From a virus, in the IMG/VR virus record IMGVR_UViG_3300024273_000544, positions 1-29,528 of that record: a DNA stretch of 29,528 bases; one strand, written 5' to 3'. Of the stretch, positions 7,603-16,131 are shown piece by piece. Numbering within the stretch: position 1 is the stretch's first letter; the number at the start of each line of letters is the position of its first letter. The notes under the pieces are model-generated. The model was not told the origin of the DNA and did no database searches. It saw only the letters and a list, made by a program, of their open reading frames with translations. The position numbers and the translations under genes were made by a program.

Positions 7603-8173
7603 TTGAAAGAATTTTTTTAATCTTTTCAATCAATTCTTGTTCTTTAGCATCTTCTAAACTCATTTCTAATTTGTCAGCAAAATAACCTTCTATGCTGAAT
7701 CCTTTTACCTTTCCAGTCTTTACAAAATCATTCCAGATTTGTTCATTGTTCACTTTCATTGATACCATCCAAGTTCCTATTGGAGCATTTAAGCCATACT
7801 TTTTTGACTTATCCATTTCAGCATCTTCAACAATCCAACTTTCAACAACAGATAAATCTTTCAATTTTTTATCGTGTTCTAACGTAGCGTTATTTTGGTT
7901 GCTATTCATCAAGAACAATTCACTTGCTTTTCTTACAGTATCATCAGAAAAGAAAATATAATATTCGTCTTCTCCATTTCTTCTGTAAATGTTTTTATTT
8001 GGAATTAATGCCGCACCCATTAAAATCCTCTTTTCAGTATCAACTTTTGCTAATACTAATTGTTCGTTTAATGAAATGAAATTTGATTCTATTGCTGGAA
8101 ATTCAACAATTGAAACTGCATCTACTCCAGATAGTTTTTCTGTTTCGTCAATAATTAGTTCTATTATTCTCAT
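7583..8173 (-). CDS. Prohead maturation protease, Peptidase_S78_2 (XkdF) type
   Basis: 196 residues. The pattern fits the XkdF/Peptidase_S78_2 family of herpesvirus-protease-fold prohead proteases: VDAVSIVEFPAIESNF (17-32), EKRILMGAALIPNKNIYR (47-64), NATLEHD with His100, VVESWIVED near 109-117, and GKVKGFSIEGYF with Ser160. His100 and Ser160 are the likely catalytic pair. The enzyme would cleave scaffold and possibly capsid N-termini during head maturation. It sits between the tape measure and the scaffold-like genes, with a 30-base gap after the tape measure. The C-terminus is Lys/Glu-rich and helical. Confidence 0.75.
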   Translation of the reverse strand: MRIIELIIDETEKLSGVDAVSIVEFPAIESNFISLNEQLVLAKVDTEKRILMGAALIPNKNIYRRNGEDEYYIFFSDDTVRKASELFLMNSNQNNATLEHDKKLKDLSVVESWIVEDAEMDKSKKYGLNAPIGTWMVSMKVNNEQIWNDFVKTGKVKGFSIEGYFADKLEMSLEDAKEQELIEKIKKILSNEKHKL

Positions 8174-8203
8174 ATTATTTAAATAAGTTAATTTACTTTT
8201 TGT

Positions 8204-10006
8204 TTATCCTATTGAAGCACTCTTGATTATATTTCTATCTAAAGATTGTGCAGTTGACACTTCACCAGATACTACATAAGCCTTTATTGGTGTGTTTTGT
8301 TTATCTCCTAAAGATTGTGCTAATTGGTTTGTTGGACTTGCACCTACCACATTAAAAGAAGGTGCTGCACCCATACTTGCACCACTTGGAACAGATGCAT
8401 TACCACCGCCTTTTGGGGTTTTAACAGACATAATAGCTTTTACATTTTTAAGACCACCAGCGATTGCTAAACCAGCCGAAATATAAGGATATGCTGGACC
8501 TAAAATAGATATAGGATTTGCTTGAGCATTTTTAAAAGCAGATTGTGCAGCAGCGTATGTATCAATGGTTGTAGCAGCCACCGCAGCAACTTTTCCAGCA
8601 GCAGTATTTTGTCCAATTAAATCTGAAATATTAGACAACATTGCAGAACCTCTTGCTAAGTTTTCAATTTTAGCATCTGCTTCTAGTTTAGAAATTTCTA
8701 TTCTAGCTTTTGTTTGTTCTGATTCATTTGTTGTTATTTCATTATCTATTTCTTGTAATCTAGTTTTCAATTCTAATTCTGCATCAACTCTCGCTTGTGT
8801 GCCTAATGCATAACCATTTATTTGATTTTGTAATCTTTCAGTTTCAGATAATTTTTCTGCTTCTAAATTAGTTTTTTGCAGTTCCAACTTTTTTAATTCG
8901 TCTGCTTCTAATGTTTCATTGAACTTTTTTTGCTCTATTGACAATGAACTAATGCCATCAATTTGTGATTTTGTAAGGTCAACAGATTCTTTTTGCAAAG
9001 ATATTCTATTTGCTTCTTGTTCAGATGTCAGTCCTTCAACTTGGGCTAAAACTCCTAATGCGTTTGCTTGTGCGTTTATTAATGCAACTTGATTTTCAGT
9101 AGTTTTATTTAAATTAAATGTTGCTTCTGCCGCTCTTACTTGCAAATCTGCTTGTGCCTTCATTGCAATTTGTTGATTTTTTAAAACATCTTTAAGTTTA
9201 TTATTTGCAATAATTCTATCTTCAATAGACAGTAAATCATTATCTCTAATTTTTCTTAATTGTTCCGCTTGTAAATCATATTGTTCAACTAATTTAGCTT
9301 GTTGAGCAGCTGCTATTAATGCTGATTTTTGCAAATCTATATTTGCTGCTGAAGCCTTAAAAGTATTTACTGCATAATCAGAAATTGCTTTTGATGCATC
9401 TTCTACAAACTTTTTCCCTTTATCAAATGAATCATTAACGCCAGTTAAAACATCCAAAGATTCTTTCCCAGCCTTTTTCACAGATTCCATTGCACCAGCA
9501 AAATCACCTTCAAACACTTTCTTTAATGCTTCGCCTAAATATCCGACAGTATCTAATAAAGAATCAAATCTTTCAAGTAAATTTTCTTTAATTAAATCAC
9601 CAAACTTCTTTAAATATTCAGTTGGATTTTCAAATACATCTTTAAATATTTTTATTATAGTAGGAAAATTATCTGTAACAAATCCAAATAAATCATTAAA
9701 AGCTATTGATAAAGCACCAATAGCAGTTGACATAAAATCAACTACTTTTTGATTCTTACCTAACACTTCTTTAAACAAATTGAACGCTTCCATCACTAAG
9801 CCAATACCGATTGCTTTAATAGCTAACCCCATTCCTTTAAATCCAGAAGAAAGTGATTTAACACCATCTTCTGCACTCTTAGTTGATTTTTGGATTCCCT
9901 TTATTTCTTGTGATGTATCTTCAAAACTGTTAGATAATTTCTTAACATCTTTTGTAACTTCAGCAAGATTATTTTTAATTTCTAAATTAACTACCTTGTT
10001 TTCCAT
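8204..10006 (-). CDS. Tail tape measure protein
   Basis: 600 residues, with the layout of a short tape measure: long helical stretches, a hydrophobic block at about 57-76 (GMGLAIKAIGIGLVMEAF), a second near 90-110, and a coiled-coil centre (about 220-440) rich in Ala, Gln and Lys. A Gly/Ala-rich segment follows (ISAGLAIAGG near 515-525), and the tail end reads TPIKAYVVSGEVSTAQSLDR, which I associate with tape measures of Flavobacteriia phages. At about 0.15 nm per residue it would specify a tail near 90 nm. It lies downstream of the tail chaperone and baseplate-type genes rather than between them, an unusual place. Confidence 0.8.
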   Translation of the reverse strand: MENKVVNLEIKNNLAEVTKDVKKLSNSFEDTSQEIKGIQKSTKSAEDGVKSLSSGFKGMGLAIKAIGIGLVMEAFNLFKEVLGKNQKVVDFMSTAIGALSIAFNDLFGFVTDNFPTIIKIFKDVFENPTEYLKKFGDLIKENLLERFDSLLDTVGYLGEALKKVFEGDFAGAMESVKKAGKESLDVLTGVNDSFDKGKKFVEDASKAISDYAVNTFKASAANIDLQKSALIAAAQQAKLVEQYDLQAEQLRKIRDNDLLSIEDRIIANNKLKDVLKNQQIAMKAQADLQVRAAEATFNLNKTTENQVALINAQANALGVLAQVEGLTSEQEANRISLQKESVDLTKSQIDGISSLSIEQKKFNETLEADELKKLELQKTNLEAEKLSETERLQNQINGYALGTQARVDAELELKTRLQEIDNEITTNESEQTKARIEISKLEADAKIENLARGSAMLSNISDLIGQNTAAGKVAAVAATTIDTYAAAQSAFKNAQANPISILGPAYPYISAGLAIAGGLKNVKAIMSVKTPKGGGNASVPSGASMGAAPSFNVVGASPTNQLAQSLGDKQNTPIKAYVVSGEVSTAQSLDRNIIKSASIG

Positions 10007-10137
10007 TGCCTTTTTATTTGTTCAAATGCTTGTTTCCAAGTCTTAGTTAATTGATATTTTCCTTTTGCAATCTCTATGTTTTCAGATTGTGAATAGTGTT
10101 CTTGAATTGCTAATAGTTCTAAAATTTGTTTTAACAT
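9991..10137 (-). CDS. Small helical basic protein preceding the tape measure
   Basis: A 48-codon frame, beginning MLKQILELLAIQEHYSQ and ending RQWKTR, that overlaps the tape measure start by 16 bases and follows the previous gene after 2 bases. Its two-helix, charged composition and exact fit between neighbours support a real gene. I do not recognise it. Confidence 0.5.
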   Translation of the reverse strand: MLKQILELLAIQEHYSQSENIEIAKGKYQLTKTWKQAFEQIKRQWKTR

Positions 10138-10139
10138 AA

Positions 10140-10586
10140 TTAAATAGCTTGAGTTTCAATGTGTAATCTAATGTTTTGAAGTTGTCCATAGTCCTCTACA
10201 TAAATATAAAAACTATTCGTAGTGTTTACTTTAAAAACAATAGGGTGTATGTCATTATCACCTTCCATATTACCTAATGATTGAACGTGTGTTCTAACGA
10301 AATAATTTAAAGAAGGTAGTGCATTTGTCAACACCACATTAAATATTTGTCCTCTTGAAGTTCTTGTTGTGATAGTTGCTGAAACTACATCCCCACCTAC
10401 TATTTTTGTATCACCAACATTGCCAGAATCAACATCGCCAACAGTAATAAATCCTACATTAGAAGTAGTTGCAGTTTGTATAAAATCTAAAATAGCAGTT
10501 TCCACTTCTCGATGTTTAACCGCAGTTATCACAGTTCCAGTTGCTAAATTAGCATCAATTAAATTTTGTATTTCTTGTTTTGTCAT
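10140..10586 (-). CDS. Tail or baseplate structural protein with fibre-type N-terminus
   Basis: 148 residues. The N-terminus EIQNLIDANLATGTVITAVKHREVETAILDFI contains the HREVE-AILDF motif (about residues 26-36) seen at the start of many Bacteroidota phage fibre or appendage proteins. A glycine-rich turn follows (VGDVDSGNVGDTKIVGGDV), then a beta-rich remainder. It may be a short tail-tip appendage or an attachment protein. It follows the hub-like gene by 4 bases. The family is recognised only by its N-terminal motif. Confidence 0.5.
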   Translation of the reverse strand: MTKQEIQNLIDANLATGTVITAVKHREVETAILDFIQTATTSNVGFITVGDVDSGNVGDTKIVGGDVVSATITTRTSRGQIFNVVLTNALPSLNYFVRTHVQSLGNMEGDNDIHPIVFKVNTTNSFYIYVEDYGQLQNIRLHIETQAI

Positions 10587-10590
10587 AATT

Positions 10591-12627
10591 TTAAATATAA
10601 TAATCAGATGAATAATCAGTTGAAGAATAATCTTTGTCTTGAATTGGCGGTGGTATGTATGTAGTCAATTCTCTAAAATCTGTAATCAATTCTAACGCAA
10701 CTTCCATTGTTGTTAAATCTGTATTTAGACTATTAATAGTGTATCTCTTATCTCTAATAACTATCCTATCATTTAGTTTTAAAGACGCTAAAATTGATAC
10801 TGGAAAAATGCAGTTTATTTTAAATATTCTTGCCTTGACATTAAATATATTATTTAAATATTCTTGGTAGTATTCAGAATATAATGTGTTAGTTAATAGT
10901 TGATTTGTCATCGGTGATTGTTCTTCGCCAAAATTCAAAGAATAAGTTTCGCCACCAATTAAAGTTTCAGAACCAAAAGCATTATAAGTTGTTGTTGAAT
11001 TACCATTAAAATAAAATGCTGGTGCAGTTTGTAAAGCAGCGTAATCGTAAAGAATAATTGGTTTTGGAATGTATGCCTTTAAGTCTGTTTTAAATAAAAA
11101 TCCAGCAGATAAATTATCAGCTATTCCAGAAAATAATACATCTTCAAAAGGTAGTTCAACTGAAAATTCTGAACCATCAACATCAAATTCTGCTCTTAAA
11201 TTTCCATATTCAATTCTATTATTTGAAAGATAAGCAGTAGACAAAAGGTTTTCGCTTTTCTGAAACTTAAAATCTATTTTGTTATAAGGTTTGGTTCTGT
11301 CAATATCTACACTATCTGTTCTAATGTATTTTGAAATGTCAACTGTTTTTCCTTTTTGATAAAATATTTCTATTTGTTCAACTTTATAAATGTTTGTTTC
11401 TTCAGAATAACAAGTTAAATTAAACATCTTTAATATACCAGAAAAGAAATCTTCAATCTTTAAATCTGGGAAATAAGAAGCAATATCTAAAATCGAAGTA
11501 GTAGTTTGTGCAGTAGTTTGATTTACTAAAGAAGTTGCGTTGTTAGGTGTCCCCTCTACTCTCCAAGTTGTGTTAAAATTCGCATAAGAAGTAAACGTTA
11601 ATGGAGCATCTGCGACAATAAAAAATTCATAAGAATCTGCACTTCCAGCAGAACCAGAATATGTAAATACATTTGTGCTTTTTGTGCCATTTACAGAAAT
11701 TTCATTTAGTGTGTTTAATAGCACACCATTTCTATAAACTAATAAACTATAAGGAATCCCAGCAACAGAATTTGAAACGCTTAAAACAACATTCCTATTA
11801 ACTGCATCTTCATTGAAATCAGTAAGTGTTAAAATATCAGTTGTCAAATCAAAACTAAATCCGTAATTCCCTACATTCCCAGTTTGATAATTTATCTTTA
11901 ACGGTTGCCCATTTACTTTAAATACTTCGCTATTTTTTAAAAGCAAATATGCATTCTTAAAACGTTCATCAACATTTAAGAAATCACCAATAAAAGATAT
12001 TCCAAATTTCGTAGATATTAAATCAAAGATTGCCTTTAGTCTTATTGCTGGGAATAATTCATTAAATGCAATTGAATTTGCTTGAACAGATATGTCATCA
12101 ACTCCACCTTTTCCTATATTCCAACTTCTTAAAGAACTAATCAAAGGAAATTTTATATCAGAATCTGTTTGTGTTGTTAATTTTTGTTCAACATTCGATG
12201 CACTGTATGCAAAATCATAAGTTCCAGCATTTAAATCTTTCATCAACAAACCATTAAAGGTGTCTTTTAAGCTAACTAAATTACCAAAGAATGTTAGTTT
12301 ATATCCGTTGGGTTTATTGTCTTTTAAATCAATTGATTCTAATTGAAGTTTACCAATTCTAAAATTGATAGTATCTAATTCGATGTAAGATTCTTTTCTT
12401 TTTCTTGCATCAAATCCATTATCTATACTGTTTTCATACCAGTTTTTGAATATTCTATTGTTTTTTACTGATGCTGGTACTGTAAAAGTTTGCGAAAAGT
12501 CTGTATAAACTTTAGAAATATCTGAAATGTTTTGGATGCTGCTGGTTATGCTGATTTTTTCGTCAGCAAATAATTCTATCCTTTCAAATTCTGTATCTGT
12601 TTTTATAAATAGTCCTACTGTTACCAT
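10591..12627 (-). CDS. Large tail-tip/baseplate hub-like protein
   Basis: 678 residues. The N-terminal region holds a block I recognise from Bacteroidota siphophages: KVYTDFSQTFTVPASVKNN (about 40-58), RIFKNWYE, NGFDARKRKESYIELD and FRIGKLQLESIDLKDN, then KLTFFGNLVSLKDTF. The remainder is beta-rich, with KIEDFFSGILKMFNLTCYSE in the middle, which resembles the point where hub proteins contact the tail. The last residues are Asp/Ser/Tyr-rich (YSSTDYSSDYY). Position after the 357-residue tail protein supports a baseplate hub or Tal-like role. No lytic domain motif is visible. Confidence 0.6.
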   Translation of the reverse strand: MVTVGLFIKTDTEFERIELFADEKISITSSIQNISDISKVYTDFSQTFTVPASVKNNRIFKNWYENSIDNGFDARKRKESYIELDTINFRIGKLQLESIDLKDNKPNGYKLTFFGNLVSLKDTFNGLLMKDLNAGTYDFAYSASNVEQKLTTQTDSDIKFPLISSLRSWNIGKGGVDDISVQANSIAFNELFPAIRLKAIFDLISTKFGISFIGDFLNVDERFKNAYLLLKNSEVFKVNGQPLKINYQTGNVGNYGFSFDLTTDILTLTDFNEDAVNRNVVLSVSNSVAGIPYSLLVYRNGVLLNTLNEISVNGTKSTNVFTYSGSAGSADSYEFFIVADAPLTFTSYANFNTTWRVEGTPNNATSLVNQTTAQTTTSILDIASYFPDLKIEDFFSGILKMFNLTCYSEETNIYKVEQIEIFYQKGKTVDISKYIRTDSVDIDRTKPYNKIDFKFQKSENLLSTAYLSNNRIEYGNLRAEFDVDGSEFSVELPFEDVLFSGIADNLSAGFLFKTDLKAYIPKPIILYDYAALQTAPAFYFNGNSTTTYNAFGSETLIGGETYSLNFGEEQSPMTNQLLTNTLYSEYYQEYLNNIFNVKARIFKINCIFPVSILASLKLNDRIVIRDKRYTINSLNTDLTTMEVALELITDFRELTTYIPPPIQDKDYSSTDYSSDYYI

Positions 12628-13701
12628 CTAAATTACGTTGTTTATTAGGTCAAAATTATAGCTAAAATCTAATGTGTAATTAATATTTTTATCATTTAAA
12701 TCTGTCTTTAAAACTGTCTGTTTAGTTGCTAAACTTGCTGGTTTATTATCTAATAAAATAGTTTCACTTAGCATTAAATCTTGTATTGTTTCATTGTGAA
12801 TTTCATCTATCCAACCAGTATTTAATTTAACAGTTTGACTCCCATTAGTATTAAAGTTTTTAGTCTTGCCCTTAAAAACATCATAGTTAATGCTAGAAGG
12901 GTTTAAATCAAATGAAGTACTACTTACATCTATTGTATTAGTTTGAGCCTTAAAGAATGTTAGAAACTCCCACCCACCAAACCTATTGATAAAAGAACAA
13001 ACAACTGGTGTATATTTATTTTCACAAATAGCCACAACCGTATAATCAAAACTAAAAGTTTCCGCATTTCTTACGTATTTTATTTCAAGTTTATTTTGTT
13101 CATCATATTTAATTGATGTGGTAGATAGAGGTATTTTTAAAAGTTCTTTTCTTGCAGCATCTGTTCCAGAAATCAGTATTGTATTTGTTAAATTTCTACC
13201 TCTTTTATCGGTGTAGTTTAATTCTAATGTATCCCCAGAAACAGAATCGACAAACACATTTACAAAAGGAATAGAATCTAATCTATTATAATTTACAGTC
13301 TTTAAATTGTTATTTAGAATTGTGATTATTTCATTACTGTTTATTTTATTTGGTCCTTCCAAGTAAGTATTAAAGCCATTTACACCAACATAATTTTCCA
13401 CCCTTGTTAGTGAATAGCTGCCAGCAGATACTTCTTTATAAACATCGATAGATACATTGGCATAATTTAAATCAGTAGTAGTTGTACTTACTACGTTATC
13501 AATATATTCTTGAACAAAAGAACTCACATTATAAGTGTTTGCAGTTTGAGTGAATGAAGCTATCTTTTTGCTTAGTGAATAATTAGCTGAAACTGGTTTT
13601 GTATTTGGTTCATTCCAAATGAATATTTCAATATTACTTCCAACTTGGTTTAGTTCATCTACTGTTACAAAGAATGGTGAACGTGCATTTATTATTTTCA
13701 T
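12628..13701 (-). CDS. Tail structural protein, possible distal tail/baseplate component
   Basis: 357 residues, mostly predicted beta. It starts MKIINARSPFFVTVDEL, has SNIEIFIWN early, and has a conserved-looking segment FINRFGGWEFLTFFK (about 237-251) that I associate with a recurring Bacteroidota phage tail protein placed before the hub. The N-terminal half resembles two small sandwich domains. It overlaps the HK97 gp10-like gene by 4 bases and is followed directly by the hub-like gene. A distal tail protein role is likely from order, but not shown by any catalytic motif. Confidence 0.55.
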   Translation of the reverse strand: MKIINARSPFFVTVDELNQVGSNIEIFIWNEPNTKPVSANYSLSKKIASFTQTANTYNVSSFVQEYIDNVVSTTTTDLNYANVSIDVYKEVSAGSYSLTRVENYVGVNGFNTYLEGPNKINSNEIITILNNNLKTVNYNRLDSIPFVNVFVDSVSGDTLELNYTDKRGRNLTNTILISGTDAARKELLKIPLSTTSIKYDEQNKLEIKYVRNAETFSFDYTVVAICENKYTPVVCSFINRFGGWEFLTFFKAQTNTIDVSSTSFDLNPSSINYDVFKGKTKNFNTNGSQTVKLNTGWIDEIHNETIQDLMLSETILLDNKPASLATKQTVLKTDLNDKNINYTLDFSYNFDLINNVI

Positions 13702-14249
13702 TTTATATCTTTTAAACTATAATCAATAATCGTTTCTATATCTTGTCCAAATGCTTTTACTAAATCTGTATCAATGTATTTCTTATAAGCAGATTCAAAA
13801 GGTTTTGTAAAAAACAAACTTGGTTTAATTCCTCTGTAAAATATATTTCTAGCTATTATTATTCCTATGGTTTTATAACTGCCTTTTTTAAATTTTCCTT
13901 TAGAATCTCTTAATCTTATGTTTTTTCTTTTTGCCCATTCAGCTAATGGTTTTGAAGGTGGTGGTAATGTCTTAAAACTGAATCTACTGTTAGGTGCTTG
14001 TTGTCCTCTTATCTTTGCATTTTTTGAAACCTTTGAAGGGTCAACTCCTTTAACACCTTCATCTTGATACATTCCATAATTCAACATTGTGAATCCTACA
14101 ATTGTAAATTTATCTTCAGTTACTATTTCACCTTTTAAACTATTGTATAAATCTTTTGTATCGTTTTTCTTTGATTTTGATAAATTACTTCTCGCTTGTT
14201 GTATAACAACATTTCTAAACTTTTCTATTACCTTTTGAACCTCTAGCAT
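13698..14249 (-). CDS. HK97 gp10-like head-tail joining/tail completion protein
   Basis: 183 residues. An N-terminal helix (about 1-30) is followed by DLYNSLKGEIV, then FTMLNYGMYQDEGVKGVD (about 53-70), the GxYQDEG pattern characteristic of HK97 gp10-like neck proteins. A conserved-looking basic segment (RFSFKTLPPPSKPLAEWAKR) comes next, then the C-terminal IGIIIARNIFYRGIKPSLFF. This class completes the tail end that joins the head. Its place between the tail-terminator-like gene and the large tail genes agrees. It overlaps the preceding gene by 7 bases. Confidence 0.65.
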   Translation of the reverse strand: MLEVQKVIEKFRNVVIQQARSNLSKSKKNDTKDLYNSLKGEIVTEDKFTIVGFTMLNYGMYQDEGVKGVDPSKVSKNAKIRGQQAPNSRFSFKTLPPPSKPLAEWAKRKNIRLRDSKGKFKKGSYKTIGIIIARNIFYRGIKPSLFFTKPFESAYKKYIDTDLVKAFGQDIETIIDYSLKDIK

Positions 14250-14695
14250 ATTGTCATTGTGTTTGCAATTGCCATATCAAAAGTAGTAGTTACACCAGCT
14301 AATTTATTTTCAAATCTTTCTGTAAAAAATTCAATGTTTGGGTTTCCTATTAATTCAAAATCATTTCTTAAAGTACCTCTTCTAAGCACTTCAATAAATC
14401 TATTTGCAACCATCATTTGAGTATTCAAAACATCTTGTTCATTATCATTACCAACAAATATATCTGTTACTTTATCTTTAGATTCATCAACAATATCCAT
14501 TGATAAAATTGATACGTTATAGACTAGAACAGCACCTTGATAAGACACGTTGTTAATTATGATATGCGACAAAGGAAATATAGTTTGCTTGTTTAAATCA
14601 ACTTTAAATATATCTCCCATTGTTACAGTATTGACAAACTTATCAAGTTGCAATTGGTCTTTTATTTTAGTTGTTATTTCGTAGAATGTACTCAT
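14243..14695 (-). CDS. Tail terminator-like protein
   Basis: 150 residues, alpha/beta. It contains GNDNEQDVLNTQMMVANRF (about 92-110), FIEVLRRGTLRNDFEL, GNPNIEFFTERFENKLAGVT (116-135 region) and ends in MTIC. I recognise the order of RFENKLAGVT and the final NTMTIC as a Bacteroidota phage tail family occupying the tail-terminator position. It would cap the growing tube. The start lies 2 bases after the stop of the -1 frame of the tail chaperone gene, which supports that frame being translated. Confidence 0.6.
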   Translation of the reverse strand: MSTFYEITTKIKDQLQLDKFVNTVTMGDIFKVDLNKQTIFPLSHIIINNVSYQGAVLVYNVSILSMDIVDESKDKVTDIFVGNDNEQDVLNTQMMVANRFIEVLRRGTLRNDFELIGNPNIEFFTERFENKLAGVTTTFDMAIANTMTIC

Positions 14696-14697
14696 TG

Positions 14698-15443
14698 TTA
14701 TTTTCTTTTTATTAAATCAGATTCAATTTGATTTTTCTGTTTCTCAAATGTTAGATAAGTTAAACATTGTGTAAGTGGTAGTTCGGTAACTTCATCAAAT
14801 CTTGCAAGGTTTCCTTGAGCAATAGCATAGATTGAACTATACCATCCCCATCTTTTACCGAATTGTGCTGATGCAGAATAGTCATCACTTCTTTGTCCTT
14901 CTCCAAATAATCCATCGTACTGGCTAATAATTCGTTCCCTAAATTGTAAAAAAAAACATTAGCACCTAAGACAACATTAAGTGGTGCGTGTTTCATTACT
15001 TCAGAATAAGTTATTGAACCATTATACTTATCAATCTCATACGTGCCATTTAAGCCATTCTTTTTTATTGGTCTATACAATACTGCCATTGCTTTGTGCA
15101 TCTGCTGCCAGTCGCTTAAATATGTATCTAAATCAGTATATTCTCCAAAAGATATATCTTCAAGATTAGGAATAAATCCAAATTCTATACCGCCCATTTT
15201 AAACTTCTGGATGAACTTGTGATTTTTAACATCAAACATTCTACCTAATGAATCTGTAATATCAACTACATCCTTAAATTTTATTTCAGCAACTTCTTTT
15301 AAATCTATTCCGCAGAATATTTGAACCATCTTCTGATGTAGCAATTCAGAATCTTCATTGTCTTTTGCAATCTTTAAGAACTTTTGATACTGTGATAATT
15401 TCACTTCGCCTAGTTCCGTTGGTATATTTAATTCGTATTTCAT
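14698..15443 (-). CDS. Tail assembly chaperone-like protein spread over two frames (apparent -1 frameshift)
   Basis: The zero frame runs from the ATG at 15443 to a TAA at 14760 (227 residues). From a T9 run at 14956-14948 the -1 frame is open to a TAA at 14698. Joining zero frame (residues 1-165) to the -1 frame after T TTT TTT gives 248 residues. The -1 part contains DDYSASAQFGKRWGWYSSIY and AQGNLARFDEVTELPL, then CLTYLTFEKQKNQIESDL, which I recognise as a tail assembly chaperone C-terminus in Bacteroidota phages. Its codons end mostly in A or T, as elsewhere here, whereas zero-frame codons after the run are rich in third-position G or C. Programmed slippage, a natural mutation or an undercalled homopolymer are all possible. 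Confidence 0.7.
14948..14956 (-). promoter_or_regulatory. Candidate -1 slippery run (T9) in the tail chaperone gene
   Basis: The zero-frame codons read GTT TTT TTT TAC on the minus strand, so T TTT TTT satisfies the X XXY YYZ rule for -1 slippage. The last -1-frame stop upstream is a TAA just before the run, so the run sits at the earliest point where a shift is possible. No downstream pseudoknot was modelled. Confidence 0.55.
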
Positions 15444-15449
15444 TTATTG

Positions 15450-15489
15450 TTTTTTATAATAATAAAATAAAAGTCAAATTGTATTAAAC
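15450..15489 (-). promoter_or_regulatory. Late promoter-like element, copy 1
   Basis: The minus strand reads GTTTAATACAATTTG, 16 bases, then TATAAAAAA. TTTG occupies 15478-15475 and TATAAAAAA occupies 15458-15450. It matches copy 2 (4212-4167) closely, with identical spacing. It lies 7 bases before the tail chaperone start and just after a terminator, so it most likely starts the late operon. Confidence 0.6.
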
Positions 15490-15517
15490 AAAAAAAAGAC
15501 CTACATTTCTGTAAGTC
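15490..15517 (-). terminator. Intrinsic terminator with GAAA loop ahead of the late operon
   Basis: The minus strand forms GACTTACA, GAAA, TGTAGGTC (8 bp, one G-T wobble) followed by eight T residues. It closes the group of small genes at 17114-15542 and separates it from late promoter copy 1. Confidence 0.88.
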
Positions 15518-15541
15518 TTAATTAACCAAATTAAACAACCA

Positions 15542-15703
15542 TCAAACTATTTCTTTTATATCTATCTTGTAAAAACTAAATTCTTGATACATATCCTCAA
15601 AAAATTCTATTGCACTTGTTGGACTGTCTATTGTTATTATTGCCCATTCAAAATCTTTCTCGTCGTTGTATCTGTACCAACCTTCTACTTTAAATCTTTT
15701 CAT
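15542..15703 (-). CDS. Small acidic protein of unknown function
   Basis: A 53-codon frame starting MKRFKVEGWYRYNDEKDFEW. The remainder, AIITIDSPTSAIEFFEDMYQ and a short tail, suggests a small alpha/beta domain with alternating beta strands and one amphipathic helix. It starts 3 bases after the stop of the 26-codon gene and ends 24 bases before the GAAA-loop terminator, so it is the last gene of its unit. No family is recognised. Confidence 0.6.
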   Translation of the reverse strand: MKRFKVEGWYRYNDEKDFEWAIITIDSPTSAIEFFEDMYQEFSFYKIDIKEIV

Positions 15704-15706
15704 ATC

Positions 15707-15787
15707 TTAAAATTCTCTAGGAGTTAATTTTTTTCCACCGTATAAAACAAAACTAATCTTGTCGTAAATCTTTTCTAATGTTTTCAT
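15707..15787 (-). CDS. Very small coupled ORF (26 residues)
   Basis: The frame MKTLEKIYDKISFVLYGGKK plus six more residues starts in a 4-base ATGA overlap with the preceding gene and stops 3 bases before the next. The overlap and spacing favour real translation, though a chance frame of this length cannot be excluded. Confidence 0.4.
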   Translation of the reverse strand: MKTLEKIYDKISFVLYGGKKLTPREF

Positions 15788-16131
15788 AATCTTTTATAGT
15801 GTATACCTTCGTTAATTAAATTGTACATTTTTACTTTGTAACTGTTATTATCTGCGATGCAATCTGTGATAGAATTATAAATCTTTCCATCTGCAACTCT
15901 AATTACCCTATTAAATTGGGCAACCTTTTTTCTGGGTGTGATAGCTTGAATAGTTCCGTTCTCTAATGCACATAATCTTGCTATATCTTCATCATTCCAT
16001 TTATTTAAATCCTTGTCCCATAATTTAGAATAAGGATTTTTTAACATTTGTTTTCTTAGTCTTTCTGGTGTCATATTGAAAATTGTTTCTTTGTGTTTAA
16101 TTCTCTCGTATAATTCATCTTTCCAATCCAT
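15784..16131 (-). CDS. DNA-binding protein with NUMOD-like C-terminal repeat
   Basis: 115 residues. The C-terminal part (about 76-115) reads VIRVADGKIYNSITDCIADN followed by a helix and ends INEGIHYKRL. This resembles the NUMOD/nuclease-associated modular domain that binds DNA in homing endonucleases and many phage proteins. The N-terminal half (TPERLRKQMLKNPYSKLWDK and a following acidic helix) is helical and unidentified. No nuclease motif (HNH or GIY-YIG) is present, so it is probably a regulator or a remnant DNA-binding module. It shares one base with the upstream stop (TAATG). Confidence 0.55.
   Translation of the reverse strand: MDWKDELYERIKHKETIFNMTPERLRKQMLKNPYSKLWDKDLNKWNDEDIARLCALENGTIQAITPRKKVAQFNRVIRVADGKIYNSITDCIADNNSYKVKMYNLINEGIHYKRL

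Noticed and set aside
14760-14947. Zero-frame tail of the tail chaperone gene after the T9 run (last 62 residues) as the main product
   Set aside because: Codon third positions become G/C-rich and no chaperone motif is present, while the -1 frame over the same bases has normal codon use and recognisable motifs. It may still be made as the non-shifted product.
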